Of a stretch of 64,000 bases of DNA, positions 44,660 through 56,520 are shown one piece after another. Position 1 is the first letter of the stretch; each line of letters begins with the position of its first letter. The position numbers and the translations under genes are program-made. The notes beneath the pieces were generated by a model, which was not told the DNA's origin, searched no databases, and was given only the letters and a program-made list of their open reading frames with translations. Origin of the DNA: Saussurea involucrata (Eukaryota > Streptophyta > Magnoliopsida > Asterales > Asteraceae); NCBI GenBank assembly GCA_033807775.1, contig CM066317.1, forward strand, positions 37,575,870-37,639,869, in the 5' to 3' direction.

Positions 44660-45593
44660 AGTTGGTCCCGAAGGGTTATACAAGTTTGTAGAAGGGGGGG
44701 GGGGGGTTGAATACAAACACACGATTTTTACTTTCTAAACTGTTTATTGATATAATCAAACAATTTACAACTTGTTGCGGAACAAGATTAAGGATTAACC
44801 TAATCTAAACAAGTTATGAGAACACTAAGTTTCTTGCACTAGAATTAAGACAGAAAGGAGATAAGAATATTACTAATAATATTCTAACACAAAGATAGTA
44901 GAGAGAAGAAGATGGCCGAGCACTTCATTTTTTAAGTAGGGTTCTTCTTATATACTGCATGCATTTAATGCATAGAAGTACAACTTTACACGTGGCAGCA
45001 GCTAATTGGTTGCATGGTTTGACCTTTGTAGACAACCTTAGTAGCCGCAAGATGTACAGTGTAGAATCAGAGTTGGTTGTACGATAATGGACAGAAGGGA
45101 TGTCCTATTCTGACATTTTCGTATGGAGACGTGCAAGGGGGTAAGACAAAAGTAACTTGTAGAGGAAGACTTCATGATCAGCGTTCGTTGAACAGTACTT
45201 TATCAGCGAGTGACAAAGCTCAGCGTTCGCTGAAGTCTTCTACTTGAAACTTCACGTTGAGTGGACAAATTTTGGCTTCGCTGATATCCACATCAGTTCA
45301 TTAGTAGACTTGTCGCTGGTTCTTTGGCTTGATCTTCGACTTCAGCGTAGAACCTTTGTTGACGTGAAACTTGTCTTCAGGGATTATAAGTAAACAACTA
45401 AAATCATCAGCGATCATCAACAAAACTGAATAGGCTCAGAGTTGTATTGATGAACAGTATCGATGAACATAATTTAATGAACATGAGTTTCTTATCAGCG
45501 ATAGTGAAACTCTAATACATATTGTCTACTTACAATTTTCACTAAGTGTTTCTTAAAGAGTCATTATCAAATCACTGAGGGTTTGGATCAACA
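44660..45593 (-). repeat. copia LTR (5' LTR of A)
   Basis: 934 bp from TGTTGATCCAAACCC (45593) to CGGGACCAACT (44660, last base differs from the usual A). The G-run is 13 long. TATA box (minus GTATATAAGAAG) at about 44945-44956. Followed at 45594 by the duplication CTGAG. Confidence 0.9.
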
Positions 45594-46138
45594 CTGAGTC
45601 GAGCAATAAAACCATCATTGCTTCGATCAAGAAAAGGTTAAAAGCTGCAAAGGGAAAGTGGGTCGAAGAACTCCCTTCGGTCCTGTGGGCGAATCACACG
45701 ACACCACGCACGTCCACAAGACAAACCCCTTTCTCTCTGGTCTATGGTTGCGAAGCAGTTTTGCCGGTCGAGGTCCAGCTCCCAACCTCGAGGCATACTT
45801 CCGTCGACCACAACCTGGTTGATTTAAGTTATGACCTCGACGCCCTTGAAGAACTTAGAGAATCGGCATTGATCAGAATGGCGTCGCAGAAGCAAGCGGT
45901 CGAGCGACATTTCAACAAGAATGTCAAAGCTAAAGTCTTTCAAGAAGGCGACTACGTTCTCCGACGAGTGTTCCAAAGCACTCAAGAGCTCAATGCAAGT
46001 AAGCTTTCCACCAAATGGGAAGGTCCTTATCGTATCTCCGAAGTCGTGGGTAAAGGTGCCTATCGGCTCCAAACCCTCGACAATCGAGATGTCCCACGTA
46101 GCTGGAATGCAACTCATTTGAAAAGGTATTTCTTCTAA
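45594..46138 (+). CDS. gypsy G integrase, C-terminal part
   Basis: The integrase frame resumes at the Glu codon of the duplicated target (CTGAG) and is open to TAA at 46138: ESSNKTIIASIKKRLKA, LPSVLWANHTTPRTSTRQTP, FSLVYGCEAVLPVEV, a helical linker, then KWEGPYRISEVVGKGAYRL and RSWNATHLKRYFF. This is the usual end of plant Ty3 integrases. No defect in this half. Confidence 0.9.
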
Positions 46139-46594
46139 GTCGTTTTCCTTCTTTCATATGATTTTCTATTCATCACGATGATTACTGACTTAAGCATCGG
46201 AGGGTCGTTGGCTAGCCAACGACCACCTCTGACCTTGTTTTATCGTAGGATCGCACGACATAAGTTACTAAGTCTATCGTACGACTTCAGTACGCTTTCG
46301 CAGGATCGCACGACATAAGCAATCAGGTCTACTACATGACTTGACCACCTTATCGCAGGGACGCATAACTCAAGTTTATCGCACGACTTAATAATAAGAT
46401 CATAAGGTCTAATGACTTCGCGATCTAAGTTTTTTAACTTAGAAAAGTTTTCATGTTTTGATAAGTGCCTAAGGTCTCACGATCTTACAGTTCGCATTTT
46501 AACTTAAGAGAATCGTTGTATTTCAATGAATGCCTATGTCGCATGTCGTGATGAATGTTTACTTGATGATATTATATAAGCATATAAGATAATG
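46139..46594. other. non-coding 3' region of G
   Basis: No gene. Inverted repeat GGTCGTTGGCTAGCCAACGACC (about 46203-46224) and several diverged units with TCGCAGGATCGCACGACATAAG and TCGTACGACTT, as in D. Confidence 0.6.
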
Positions 46595-47448
46595 TGTTGG
46601 TTCCCGTTTTGCTTAAACAAGATTGTCAGATCTATTAGTTCAAGATAATGTTTGATGCGGAAGCGTATTTGAAGAACTAACAGATAAGATTGATAGATTT
46701 AGAACACACAAAGTCAAATAAACAGTGAACAGAATATTATATCTCAAAGTTTACTGAATATATATCAAGAACAGGTTTATGAACCGTGAGTAAGAAAAAG
46801 CTTTAAAACAGATATGACTCTTAAGGTGAATAAGCTTTTGTGTTCTTGATGTTCGATTGAAGTGTTGTGTATTTTGTGTGTGTATGTAAGGAAGAACTCA
46901 ACATGAGTCTTCCTTATATACTACTCTAAAGGGGACCATAAAGCATATGCTACTATTCAAAAGGTATGTATGAATAGTTGAGAGGATGTCGTGAACAGTT
47001 GCAAGGATGGCATGAACAGTCAGACGTGCTGTATTGCATTTAATGCAGCAGACGTCTAATATGTACTAAGCCCTACTGAGTCCAATCAGAGTTTGACACG
47101 TCGATGTTGGACAGGGCATGCTACCATGCAAGTTGATGTACGAGTCCTGTAACAGTAGCAAGATATTATAAATATCTTCAAGTCTCAGTGAGGACCACAG
47201 AGGCTCTGTAATGAGTTACAGAGGTTCTGTGTTCTGGTCCTCTGTGGAGCAGTCTTCGCCGGATTCTGAGTCTTTGGTCTTCTTTGTGCGTATGACAGAG
47301 CTTCTGTAGGAAGCCTCTGCTGCTTCTGTAGCTTCTTGACCTTGATTTCTCGGTAATGTCGGCAGAGCCTCTATAAGAGGCTTTCTTCACTTAGCCTATT
47401 TTTCACTACTTCTAAATACTTCTATGATTAGGAAGATTGAAGCTAACA
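46595..47448 (-). repeat. copia LTR (3' LTR of C)
   Basis: 854 bp, TGTTAGCTTCAATC (47448) to CGGGAACCAACA (46595). TATA box (minus GTATATAAGGAAG) at about 46911-46923. Rich in CAGAGG/CTCTGT words. Confidence 0.92.
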
Positions 47449-47634
47449 ATCTCCCCCTAAGTAGTGAAAAATAAAAAATTTGAACTTGAGTTAAGTTTGG
47501 CTAAGTTAGATAAGACAGAGGTTAAACAATACCTCGAAATTTCTTTCATTTAGAAATATGCCAGAGGCATTTTACATTTGAGTACAATGAAAGATAAACT
47601 TTAACTTTGTTTGCAGAGATTGGAGGTCTGAGAA
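47449..47634 (-). other. polypurine tract and 3' untranslated region of C
   Basis: Minus TACTTAGGGGGAGAT before the LTR; no gene in the rest. Confidence 0.75.
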
Positions 47635-50004
47635 TCAGATTTTGGCATCTTTGAAATCGCTGTAGCTTCTGTTGTCTCTGCCGACTCTTCTGATCTCTTT
47701 GTAGAATCTGATGCAGAGTTCTCTTAGGCGGATTGTTGAGTCTATTTCTCTGATGAAAGTATCTGCATCATCTCTATCCATTTTCTCTGTACCTCTGTAT
47801 TTTACAAGGGTTGCTCTGAATTTGCTCAGAGTACTGGTTGCGTACTTCTGACAATCCATGAGTACAAAAAGTTTAACCTGGTGTTGTGGGTTTTGAAATA
47901 CTAACCCAAATCTTGGTTCTCTGATGATTGAGTTGGGCACAGCGTCTGGTGGGCAGCGATCTTCTGGTGGTCGTAGATCTAGATGTTTGAGACCAAGATC
48001 CTTTCCCAGCTGAAAATCTATCATGCTGTATAGCAGAAGCTTTTCCCTCATCGCTTTTCTCAACACTTGATAGGCTCTGGTATTAGGCTCTGTGTTGTAG
48101 TTGTCTTTAGTCCATTGCAGAAGGTCAGGTATATCGTAAGGATTGATGTTTCTTAAGTCAGCATCAGCGAAAGTAGATTCTGAATTGTTCTCTCTTCTGA
48201 CTTTGTAAAGATTGTACCTGACCCTTGGATAGGTTCTTGTGAAGGAGAATCTGCAGAAGATCACCTTTTTGATTTTGTGAATTGAGAAGACATCTGCTTT
48301 GGTTCTTGTCTTTGTTCTTGTGAAGATGTTCTCAAATTCTTCTCTGATCCTTGGATCTGTCACATGATCTACTGGATGATTTGTCTGATAGGATTGTTTG
48401 TAGAGGTATTTGTATACCACTTCTTCCATCTCTTCATGTGTTGGACCAGGTCGTGGAATTTGTCTTCTGAGACTCTCCATCTGTTGAACAACTTCCGCAG
48501 CTCTACCAGTTAGAGGAATTTCTGACAGAGGCTTCAATCCATGTGCCCAGTCAACTTCTTCGGGTTTTGGGGTTTGAAAGGCGTCAAACGCACTGTTCAT
48601 TAGTTTTTCTGTTGGCTTTGGCAGTGTTTTCTTCTTCTTTGGCTCTTCTGTCAGTATCCCTTTGCCCTTATCTTTTGCTATTGTCGTGGCAGAACCTGTT
48701 GCTTCTGTGGGTTTTGAGGTTGGCACTTCTGTTGGTTTGATGGAGGTTGCCTCTGTGGATTTTGACGATTGTGATTTAGAGGACTTTTGTGGCGATGGTT
48801 CTGTTGGCTTGACTTGCTCTGTAACCTCTGTTGGAGGTTGTTTGATGACTTCTTCTGCGAGCTCAGTTTCTGTTGATGAAGTATTGACATCAAATCTTCT
48901 TGCCATTTTGAAAGCTAAAGTGAACCTTTTCCTTTCTTCTTCTCTCTGTGCCATTCGATCACTCATTGTTATGTGCATTCTTTTCAGAACATCATAAGCA
49001 GAGGTCGTTGCTCTTTTTGGTTTGGTGGCAATCGACTTTCTTCTGGGTATGGTTTGGGGTGTTTCCACAGAGGTGGGTGTTTTCTCTGTGGTTTGTTCAT
49101 CTGTTTCTTCCAAAATGATTACCTCAGGGGCGGTTGTTGCCTCTGTGGCTTGCTGATCTGCTTCTGGAGTTTTGGTTTCGTCAGGAGATGATTCCACAGA
49201 GATGGGTGTTGTTTCTGTGGTCTTTTGGGTTTGTTGTTGGGTTTCTTCTGGAGGGGCTTGGTTGATTGGTTCTGCTGCGATTGGTGGACTTTGTATTCCT
49301 CTGCTCGTAGCTTTCTCTCTTAGATTCTCCCCCCCAGGATTATCTGATGGACCAGGTTGGTCATCATCAGAATCATCCTGACTTTTATCAGAAGTACCCT
49401 CTGCTCTGCAAGAAGTGTTGGGCTTCTTCGGTAATTCAGCTCCTACTGCCATCAACTTTTCACAGACATCATCGCAGAGGCCAATCAATGTCGCAAGCTC
49501 TGCTTCTGTTTTGAAACGCATTCTGCCGACACTCTTTCTGAAATCCTTGACATAGTTGGCATTTGCAGTTGTGAAGGAGACAATGACTTCTGTGACCTGG
49601 TTAATGACGTTCTGTCCGAGCTCTGTAAGCTGTGCTCTGGTCATATAGTCTTTTGGTTGCATTATTGTCGAGTTGCGTATTGCCTCTGCTTGTACTTGTG
49701 ATAGGGCATTATGTAAGTCTGCAGGAGTGATGCCCTCTGCTCTGTGGGATTACGTATTCATTTGTTCAAGGAAATCTTTGACAGAGTCCCTGAAAGCAGA
49801 AGTTGCAGTTGTTCCGAATTCCTGAGCTGCAGAAGTGGCTGTTGCTTTGGCAGTAGTTTCGGCAGAAGACTTCATCTCTGAGATGGCGGTTTTTACCTCT
49901 GTGGACAGATTGTCCATTTTGGTGTTCAGTTTCAGGATAGCCGTAGATGTTGTCTCTGTAAAGGATTTGAAAGAGCTTTGCAACTCTTTCAATGTTTGGT
50001 TCAC
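47635..50004 (-). pseudogene. third gene of copia C, C-terminal part
   Basis: One frame from about 50004 to 47635, split by a single TAA at about 49750 (EQMNT*SHRAEG). Order: coiled-coil part (LKELQSSFKSF, LNTKMDNLSTEV), KDYMTRAQLTELGQN, a Glu/Thr/Pro-rich tract (TTEKTPTSVETPQTIP), HITMSDRMAQREEERKRFTL, a Lys/Pro/Ser tract, then the conserved end with RYNLYKVRRENN, PDLLQWTKDN, IIREPRFGLVFQN and DNRSYSDFKDAKI. Matches the A/B third gene in order and in the REP-G-F block, but sequence identity is low. Function unknown. Confidence 0.72.
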
Positions 50005-51330
50005 AGAGGTGACAAGGGTTTGGAACTCATCCCTTGATACTTGTGTTCCTTGTGTAACCTCTGGAGGAACACAGAGTGAGTCCCTGTTCCTGGGACACCT
50101 TCGTTCACCCTTGTTTGTACGATGGGGGTGGAAGGATTTCCTTCTGATCCTCGAGAGAAAACCTGAGTTTCGATCTCTACAGAAGTTCTGTGAAGAACAG
50201 TGTCCAAATCCACTCCAGAGGTGGTTATTGGAATGTCCTTCTGTTGACTGGGAGACTTGTCTAGAGTCTCTTCGTCTCTGTGCTCACTACTTCTCTCTGA
50301 AATAAGTTTTGGTCCTAATGTGTGCGTGGCAGAGGAAACGAATTCCTCTGTAGGGTGTTCTAGGGTGATCTGGGGCGACTGATCACGAACAATAGGTGAG
50401 TCTCTTTGAGGAGACTCCCTAGGAATGGATTCCCCGGTTTCTGTGGGCACAGAGGTTGAAAGAGTAACCTCTGGCTGGATGGGTTTGGTTAGGATCGAGC
50501 TGTGCTGCTCTTTTTTAATAACTCCTTCTGCAGCTAGACCTGCAGAGTTAGAAATGTGGGTTGCACTGGGAGTTGGTTTTGGTTGTGTGCCTCTATTTAT
50601 CCAGGCATCTTTTCTTGCTTCTTCCTCTGTAATTTCACCTCTGTTCCATTCAGCTTCAGTTTGTTCTATTTCCTCTGAAGATGGGTTTGGACTTCTTCTG
50701 TGGACATCCAATCCTTGAATGAAAGGGTTTTGTAAAATAACAGGGGTTTCGGCTGGTTGATTTCTGGGTGTTGTGTCATCTTCTTGCAGATGTGTGTCAA
50801 TGCCAGAAATGAAGAAATCTTGTTCTTCTGGAGAGTGGTGGTCGAGAGGTTGTGCCGTCCACCCTGCTGTATTTAGGGTGTTGGCAATTTCAGGGTTCTG
50901 TAAGAAGTCGTTCAGGTCTCCTTGGTGAGCAAATCTATCTGGAGATTGATAGGATGATTGATACCTTTCTGTAGCCATTTCTTCTTCTGCAACTTCTTCT
51001 TCAGCAGTTTCCTCTTCTGCAATGGTTACCAACTTTGCAAGTGATTTACCATGCCTCTTTTTGGTTTTCCTCCTCTTAGGATTTGGTGCCCCTTCTTCTG
51101 TTGATTTTGATCTTTTCTTCTTCATTTTTGGGGAGGAGGGAGGAGCAGAGGAGCCAATTTCTGTGGCATGAGGAGGTGAGGGTTGATCTTCTGCAGCGCT
51201 TGTTGAGGTGCCTTCTGCAGTTTTCCTCTTCTTAGCTTTTGGAGTAGATGCAGAGGTTCTTGATGAAGACTTCTTTCCCATTAGTTCTGCACGTTTGGCT
51301 ATAAAGCCATGTGCTTTGCTAACTTCTGAT
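50001..51330 (-). pseudogene. third gene of copia C, middle part
   Basis: 426-codon frame: MGKKSSSRTSASTPKAKKRK and KMKKKRSKSTEEG (basic, nuclear-signal-like), PKRRKTKKRHGKS, an acidic AEEETAEEEVAEEEM run, FAHQGDLNDFLQNPEIANTL, then low-complexity Ser/Thr/Glu/Pro sequence. Frame changes near 51320 and 50005 separate it from the parts on either side. It corresponds to the linker and coiled-coil part in A/B. Confidence 0.68.
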
Positions 51331-52472
51331 CCTTTTCTTTTTGAGTGGAAAGAGGTTTTGCTATCATTGTTCCTAGGGGGACACCTAAACGCAGGGGTGT
51401 CATAGGACTCGGTTTAGGAGTTCTATGATCGCGTATATACTCTTTCTTAAGGGATTTATTCGATGCATATTTCAGAAGCTTCTTTGACAGAGGTCTGCAG
51501 TGTGAGTAGCCATCAGCATGATCAGTGGGGGTATTCTTGTTCATCGGAAACTGTTTGGGAGTTGGTCCTTCCATTGGCCAGTTTTGGATTAGCAGTAGAG
51601 GTTCGAACAGTACTCCTAAAATTCTTTGGAATTGCAGAGGTGGTAGAAAGTTGGGATCGTTCTCTTTGACCCTTTTTGAGTTGTTCTTTCTGTCGATGGT
51701 GTTTATGATCTCTTGCATCATTATGGTCGCATAATCTAGTGGAAGATCATAGTAAACCCCATACATGATGCTCAAGATTTGATGTGAGCTCTGGTCAATA
51801 CTGCCTATCTTTCCTGTCAGGCATCTGTTAAGAATAGAGAACAAAGTGTTCCACAGAGGTGTTAATTGGCCTCTGCGGAAGTCATTTCTATTCCGTAGTT
51901 GGGTGTTGTACCCAAGCATTTCCACGAATCGACAGAGCTCTTCGTCTGTTGGTTGCTCTGCATAACTCTTCAATCCCAGAAGACCCCTTGTTGGTAGGTT
52001 GAATTCAAGTGAGAACATCGTTCTGTTGAACTTGATTTCAAGATGCTCAGATTTATCAGGTCTTGAAATGTACCCTTTGATAAGAGAATCGTCTTTATCA
52101 AATCGGCAGCTTTGCCAAAATTGGTTCAAATAACGGACTGGAATTTTGTTCGGGGTTCTTGATAGTAGAGGGAAGAGGACATGATTCTCCATGATGTTCA
52201 GAAGTATTGCATGGGCTTCGCCGAAAGTAGTGGGTGAGGGGACCAAATAGCAGTTGTTGGATTTGATAGGAAGAATGGCTTCGAAATGATCCTTTGCTAT
52301 AAAGTTTTGCAAGTGTGTCGTCGGAGCAAAGTCTGCTGAGTCCCCGGAATCTTGTTGTTCAATATTTCTTGCAAGGCTGGGGTTTTCAGAATGTTCTGAA
52401 TTTTGCAGGGGAGTGTTCCGGTGAGTTCGCTGGAGAGAGTTCAGAGGATGTAGCTCGAGAAGATGAAGCCAT
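51299..52472 (-). pseudogene. third gene of copia C, N-terminal part
   Basis: ATG at 52472 (MASSSRATSSELSPANSPEH), a frame change near 52410, then open to 51299: ILPIKSNNCYLVPSPTTFGE, FPLLSRTPNKIPVRYLNQFW, FNRTMFSLEFNLPTRGL, TDEELCRFVEMLGYN, LTPLWNTLFSILNRCLTGK, SHQILSIMYGVYYDLPLDYA. The same kind of domain, with FWxx, a short helical core and a CLTxKTGSxDQ-like phrase, opens the third gene of A and B. I do not recognise it as an envelope. Confidence 0.72.
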
Positions 52473-53899
52473 TTGATTTTAAGAATAAGATTTTTGCAAG
52501 CTTTTTGCAGGGTTTCGCCGGAGAAGAAGATGAGAGTTTGTAAAATGTTTTATGAGAGGGTAAGCTTTGTTTTTATAGGATGGTAAAACGGTAGAATTCG
52601 AAAGAGTAAAATATATGGCAATGGATTAAAGTTTGGAATCCGCACTCGAGTTTGAACGGCGGGTTCAACTTTCCAAATAAAAACGTTCCATGTACGCCCA
52701 ATGAAAATGGGACACGTAGGCCTTGTCAGAATATGACAGGACGTCGTGCGCGGCCCATTAATGCTAGGCGCGTGAGGTTGTTTTTAGCCATATGAGTTTC
52801 ACTCTCAGTAAAAGTAACCGTTATTACTACAGAAATGCCCAGATAACAAAATGGCAGAACTTTTGTGTTTTACAGAAGCTCTGTGATTTTGAAAATCTTG
52901 ATTTTTAACCTCTTCTCATATATCTCATTGTTATCATGACTCTGTAGGTTCTTCTTTGAACGAAAACGTTTGTAAAGACATTGGAGAGGATCAATAGGAT
53001 TTTGTCAAGAAATTTTACTCACAGAGGTTTTGTGGCTCTGATGGAACTTGCAGAAGCTCTGTGAGAGCCAGCAGAAGCTCTATGAGAGAAAAAATCTTAT
53101 AACTTGAATTCTATTAACTTTCTGATCATCCAATTTTTGATCTGTGATAAGAGATGTTTTTCGCACATTATTGAAAGTTGGTGTCCGAGAAAACTATTTT
53201 GAAAAACGTTTTGTTCGAGAAGGTCATGGTGTGTGTTTTCGGTTTCCGAGATAACATTCCAAAAGATCGACAGAGGGTTAATTTGTGATCACAGAGCATA
53301 TTTCCTGCAGAACCTCTGTTGAGCTCAGCAGAAGCTCTATGACCTTAAATTTCTCCTATTTTGAATTTTGTTAAACTTTTTGAACTTTTGATTTTTGAAA
53401 TGTTATTCATAGTATATTTAGGACATATTTGACAATTCTTGTCCTAGAAAACTGTTTTCCAAAAACCTTTTGTGCGAGAGACATACCTTTTGGTTCTTCT
53501 GTTCTCGGCAGTTTTGTCTTACTTCTGTCGATGGAGAATTATCGACATTCTTCTTTGGCTTTTCTTTGAAAGATTTACCTCTGTAGATCTTTTCAGGGTC
53601 CCTTTTGCTCCCCCTTGATCTAATCACTTCTGTAGATCAAGAATTTTCCTTTTGCTCCCCCTTGATCTATGCTTGGTTCAAAGAATTGTAAGATTTGTAT
53701 TGAGCATAGATCATGTTTACCAGAGGTTCTGTAAGGGTTATCAGAAGAACTGAGCGGACCCACAGAAGCTCTGTAACCAAGAATTATTTTTGCACACACA
53801 AAAAAATACATACAGAAATAAATTTATCAAAGCAATAACAAGTAATAATAGATATTTATACTTATTTACAGAAGATAAAGCTGTACTTACAGAGGATTT
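52473..53899 (-). other. spacer between pol and third gene of C
   Basis: 1.4 kb without a gene. Many copies of CAGAAGCTCTGTGA and CAGAGGTT-type words, and two copies of a TTTGCTCCCCCTTGATCTA phrase near 53606 and 53651. The TATA box lies at its left end. Confidence 0.6.
52570..52579 (-). promoter_or_regulatory. TATA box of the third gene in C
   Basis: CATCCTATAAAAACAAAGC on the minus strand, about 100 nt upstream of the ATG at 52472. No leader intron is evident here. Confidence 0.5.
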
Positions 53900-56520
53900 T
53901 CACACCATGTTAATCATTCCTAACTTACCCACCAAGAAATTGAATCTTTTCTCGTCTAGTGCTTTGGTGAATAAGTCAGCGAGTTGATATTCTGTGGGCA
54001 CGAAATGCATTTCGATTGTACCGTATTCAACATGATGTTTCAAGAAATGGTACCTTATATCGATATGCTTGGTTTTCGAGTGTTGCACAGGGTTGGCAGA
54101 GATAGCAATGGCACTTTTGGAATCACAGAAGATGGGTATTTTGAACAGGATGTGGCCGTAGTCTTTTAGCTGAGTCTTCATCCATAGAACCTGAGAACAA
54201 CAGCTAGCAGCAGCAACGAATTCAGCTTCTGCAGTGGATGTGGAGACACAATTCTGCTTCTTGGAGGTCCAACTTACTAGTTTACCACCTAGGAATTGAC
54301 AACTCCCAGAGGTACTCTTTCTGTCGAGCATGCATCCTCCATAGTCTGAATCTGTATAAGCTTTAAGACTAAAACCAGAGTTCTGTGGATACCAGAGACC
54401 AAGATTGTTGGTCCCCTTCAGGTATCTAAAGATTCTCTTTACAGCATCATAATGTGATTTCTTAGGATTAGCTTGATAACGTGCACAAAGACATGTGGCA
54501 TGCATAATGTCAGGTATGCTTGCTGTTTAGCATAACAGAGATCCAATCATGCCTCTGTAGAGAGTACATTCTATAGAAATACCATTTGGATCTAAGAATA
54601 ACTTATTTCCAGTGGCCATTGGAGTCTTCATTGTAGAGGTATCAGAGAGATTATATTTTAAAAGTATGTCAGAGACATATTTGGCTTGATTTATAAAAAT
54701 TCCCTCTGAAGATTGTTTGACTTGAAGTCCGAGGAAGAATGTTAATTCTCCCATCATACTCATTTCAAACTCACTCTGCATGAGTTTTTCAAAAATTTTG
54801 CACTCTTCTGAATTTGTAGACCCAAAAATTATGTCATCTACGTATATTTGTACAAGCATTATCTCACTATTTTTGCGTTTTTACAGAATAAGGTAGTATC
54901 TGTTGTACCTCTGTTGTAGCCATTGACTAGAAGGAAGGTAGAAAGTCGTTCGTACCATGCTCTTGGAGCCTGTTTCAGTCCGTATAGAGCCTTTTCAAGG
55001 TAGTATACATGCCTTGGAAACTTTGAGCTTTCAAAACCTGGTGGCTGATTTACGTAAACCTCTTCTTGGATTTCACCGTTTAGAAAAGCTGATTTTACGT
55101 CCATCTGATAGAATTTAAAACCTCTGTGGGCTGCGAAGGCTAAGAATATTCTTATTGCTTCGAGACGTGCGACAGGGGCAAAAGTCTCATCGTAGTCTAT
55201 GCCTTCTTCTTGTCTATATCCTTTTGCTACTAATCTTGCTTTGTTTCTGACGACCACTCCATCTCCATCCTTCTTGTTTCTGTAGACCCATTTAGTCCCA
55301 ATGGCTTGTTTCCCTCTTGGCAGAGGTACTAAAGTCCATACTCTGTTACGCTCAAATTGCAGAAGTTCTTCTTGCATGGCGTCTACCCAGTTTGGGTCAT
55401 CTAGGGCTTCAGAAATCTTCTTTGGTTCTATAACACTAATAAAATTTGTAAAGAAACAAAAATTAGCAGTGGCAGACCTTGTTTTTACTGAGTCAGAAGG
55501 TTCTCCAATTATTTGGCTTGGAGGATGGCTTTTTGTCCACTGAGTTGTGCGTGGAAGATGATCATCAATGTCATCAAAACTTTCGTCAGAGGCTTCTTGT
55601 GTTTCTTCTTGTGTAGCCTCTGATGTTCTTCGTGCCTTGGTAGTTGACTCTACTGTTTGTGGAATGATTGGTACGAGTGGTGGTGGAGTTTGTTCCTCTG
55701 AGGATGTATAGTCTTGGTCCTCGATCTCCTCTGTAATTGGTTCTTCTGTGGTTTGTGCAGCTTCTGTGATCGTTTTTCTTGATGTTTCATCTTCTGTACT
55801 TTCTTCTGCTTCGGGAATTGCATCTGTAGTATTTACAGAAGAAGATGAAGCATTATTTGGACCAGTTAGAGTCATACCTGTAGGATTTTGTCCGACAGAG
55901 GATGGTTCTTCAGAAACTCTGATGGTTCCGACAGAAGGATTAAAGTCATTGTGGAACATCTCCAAAAATAGAAGATTCAAATCTTCTTTTGTTCTTGAGA
56001 TGTCAGAGGATTTCCCTTTAATTCCTAGTTCTGAACTTATTTGCTCAAAAGTCATTTGGAATGAATCATCAAAAGAAACATTGATGCTTTCTACAATCTT
56101 GTGAGACTTTGTAAGGAATGTTCTGTAGGCTTTGGAAGTGGCAGAGTATCCAATGAATTTGCCTTCATCTGCTTTTACATCAAACTTTCCTCTTGAATCT
56201 CTGTCGTTTAAGACAAAGCATTTGCATCCGAATACATGGAAAAATTTGATGTTTGGCCGCCTTTTGTTAAGCAATTCGTAAGGCGTCTTGAGGTGTCTTT
56301 TCACAATGGTTGATCTATTTTGAGTATAACATGCAGTAGAAATTGCTTCTGCCCAAAAGTTCATTGATAATCCGCATGCTGATATCATAGTTCTTGCGGC
56401 TTCCACAAGTGTTCGATTCTTTCTTTCGACAACACCGTTCTGTTGTGGAGTGCGAGCTGCAGAGAAGTTCTGTGAAATTCCTTCTGTTGAAAGATAAGTT
56501 TCAATGACACAATTTTTGAA
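53900..56520 (-). pseudogene. pol: copia C integrase (core end), RT and RNase H
   Basis: Nearly intact. Frame 56520-54859 has TPQQNGVVERKNRT with the catalytic Glu, IKFFHVFGCKCFVLNDRD, a Ser/Thr/Glu-rich linker, KWVYRNKKDGDG, EEGIDYDETFAPVARLEA, YQMDVKSAFLNGE and YGLKQAPRAWYERLS. A frame change near 54865 leads to the frame with IYVDDIIFGSTN and FFLGLQVKQSSEG. A second frame change at about 54530 (GSLC instead of GSLLYL) leads to RNase H: YTDSDYGGC, SKKQNCVSTSTAEAEFVA, IFCDSKSAIA, SKTKHIDIRYHFL, ending LGMINMV. Confidence 0.9.

Larger units (their letters stand above)
15346..45593 (-). mobile_element. Ty1/copia element A with nested B and D
   Basis: Minus-strand copia element. 5' LTR 44660-45593, primer site, gag 43559-44588, pol 30083-33358, third gene 16589-29105 (interrupted), polypurine tract 16307-16320, 3' LTR 15346-16306. 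The target duplication CTGAG stands at 15341-15345 and 45594-45598. Copia B (33359-43558) sits between gag and pol, and gypsy D (17577-26035) in the third gene. L1 and L3 resemble each other more than the B LTR (for example both read CTTTCTAAA-TGTTTATTGATATAATC), which assigns them to one element. Confidence 0.85.

Noticed and set aside
33359..45593. A and B as two tandem elements sharing the LTR at 33359-34324
   Set aside because: A primer site is missing left of that LTR; the A gag frame continues across B, and LTR similarity pairs L1 with L3, so nesting fits better. Lack of a target duplication for B keeps some doubt.
47178..47390. Minus-strand ORF of 70 codons in the C LTR, repeated at 61267-61473
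   Set aside because: LTR sequence; composition follows the CAGAGG/CTCTGT words.
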